A stretch of 23,495 nt of DNA from QQUD01 sp039029915 (lineage in GTDB: Bacteria; Chloroflexota; Anaerolineae; Promineifilales; Promineifilaceae). How positions within the stretch are numbered: the first letter of the stretch is position 1; each line of letters opens with the position of its first letter. The DNA lies in contig JBCCFD010000076.1 of assembly GCA_039029915.1 (NCBI GenBank), positions 1 through 23,495 on the forward strand. The letters run 5' to 3'. The position numbers and the translations under genes are program-made. Positions 22,921 through 23,495 of the stretch are shown piece by piece. The notes below the pieces were generated by a model that was not told the DNA's origin, ran no database searches, and was given only the letters and a program-made list of their open reading frames with translations.

Positions 22921-23495
22921 ATGAACCCTGTTATTTCCCTCACCCAAGCGCTTGTCCGCATGCAGTCCGTCAGCAAAGATAGCAACAAAGCGATTTCTGA
23001 TTTTTTACAGAAAAAGCTGGAAGAGATTGGCTTTGACATTGAGCGTTTAACTTATCGAGATGAAAATGATGAGCTAAAAGTCAACCTCATTGCCAAATTA
23101 GGGGATGGTGAAGGTGGCCTAGCCCTTTGCTCACACTCAGACACCGTGCCCGGACAAGAAGATGATTGGCCCGCGTTTGACCCAGTGGTGAAAAACGGCC
23201 GTTTATTCGGCCGTGGTAGTTGCGACATGAAGGGGCCTCTGGCCGCCACGATGGTTGCGGCCAGCCAGATTGACCCAACAAAGCTGCAAAAACCTATCTA
23301 CATTATTGTAACCTCCGATGAGGAGACGGGGCTTCACGGTGCCAAGTTTGTAGCTGAACATTCCGAGCGACTCAAAAGCGATAAGCCCCAGTACGGCATT
23401 ATTGCTGAACCGACGACGATGATTCCTATTTATTCTCACAAAGGCGGCGTGCAGTTAACCGTCGTTTCTCATGGAATAGCCGCCCACTCCAGCAC
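22921..23495 (+). CDS. M20-family metallopeptidase (ArgE/DapE type), 3' end cut by the window
   Basis: The first 191 codons of a zinc amidohydrolase are present, running off the window end. Its catalytic landmarks are LCSHSDTVPG (metal-binding His and the adjacent Asp), GRGSCDMKG (bridging Asp) and VTSDEETG (general-base Glu and metal ligand), then IAEPT and the lid-domain start HKGGVQLTVVSHG. This fits deacylases and deacetylases such as ArgE, DapE or carboxypeptidase G2. Which amide is cleaved cannot be told. ATG 22921 lies five bases past the transporter stop, with AGAGG about 12 nt upstream, so translation is probably coupled. A transporter-plus-peptidase pair suggests peptide or amino-acid handling (inference). 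Confidence 0.9.
   Translation, partial: MNPVISLTQALVRMQSVSKDSNKAISDFLQKKLEEIGFDIERLTYRDENDELKVNLIAKLGDGEGGLALCSHSDTVPGQEDDWPAFDPVVKNGRLFGRGSCDMKGPLAATMVAASQIDPTKLQKPIYIIVTSDEETGLHGAKFVAEHSERLKSDKPQYGIIAEPTTMIPIYSHKGGVQLTVVSHGIAAHSS

Larger units (their letters stand above)
274..23202. repeat. highly iterated palindrome ACGGCCGT, 25 dispersed copies
   Basis: Start positions counted by eye: 274, 1033, 3950, 5097, 5670, 5724, 7594, 7866, 8065, 9382, 9612, 12095, 13256, 13505, 14872, 15095, 16315, 18207, 18683, 19114, 20557, 22318, 22335, 22694, 23195. Fourteen of them extend to AACGGCCGTT. The expected number for an 8-mer at this base composition is about 0.3. All but one (18207) are in genes, and all three reading phases are used. 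Confidence 0.95.

Overview
This is a moderate-GC (roughly 48%, hand estimate) bacterial chromosomal segment with dense, ordinary gene packing. No single marker fixes the taxonomy. The style suggests Chloroflexota (Anaerolineae-like): a secreted CAP-domain protein with a YLPVIL segment after its anchor, an EAD-plus-nSTAND1 NTPase remnant, paired VanW-like/beta-lactamase-like proteins, and a GrdB/PrdB-like selenoprotein. This assignment is inference. The palindrome ACGGCCGT occurs 25 times, against well under one expected by chance, so the genome carries its own highly iterated palindrome.

Layout. 98-439 (-) is an AhpD/CMD-like protein. 664-1593 (+) is a broken STAND NTPase. 1594-2570 is a repeat-bounded unit: a 94-residue GIY-YIG nuclease gene between long inverted arms, wedged between the broken STAND gene and the stop codon of an RsmF-like rRNA methyltransferase (2574-4055, -). 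Next come a beta-propeller lipoprotein (4212-5822, +), a membrane GAF-PP2C phosphatase (6126-8180, +) and a small four-helix membrane protein (8419-8793, +) preceded by a possible coupled 22-codon leader ORF. A CAP-domain protein and an aldo/keto reductase lie on the minus strand (8871-10939), and a DUF1905-like gene diverges from the reductase with a 16-bp gap.

From 11374 to 15140 (-) are two paralogous beta-lactamase-fold proteins and a Nudix hydrolase. One paralog keeps SxxK; the other has lost the catalytic Ser and altered the other motifs. 15408-15824 (+) is a PspC-type protein converging on a two-component system (sensor kinase 15834-17336, OmpR-type regulator 17339-18013, -). A PAP2 phosphatase follows (18526-19521, +), then a probable structured non-coding RNA ending in a strong terminator (about 19893-20044), then a cyclophilin (20178-20660, +).

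The most important reading is 20822-21598 (-). It looks like two ORFs split by TGA, but they share one frame and form a 258-residue GrdB/PrdB-like protein. The TGA falls at the first position of a U-x-x-C motif and is followed by a hairpin with a GGU apical loop 18 nt downstream, which fits a bacterial SECIS. I read it as a selenoprotein. The window ends with an Fsr-like MFS transporter (21710-22915, +) and a truncated M20 peptidase (22921-end, +) five bases apart.
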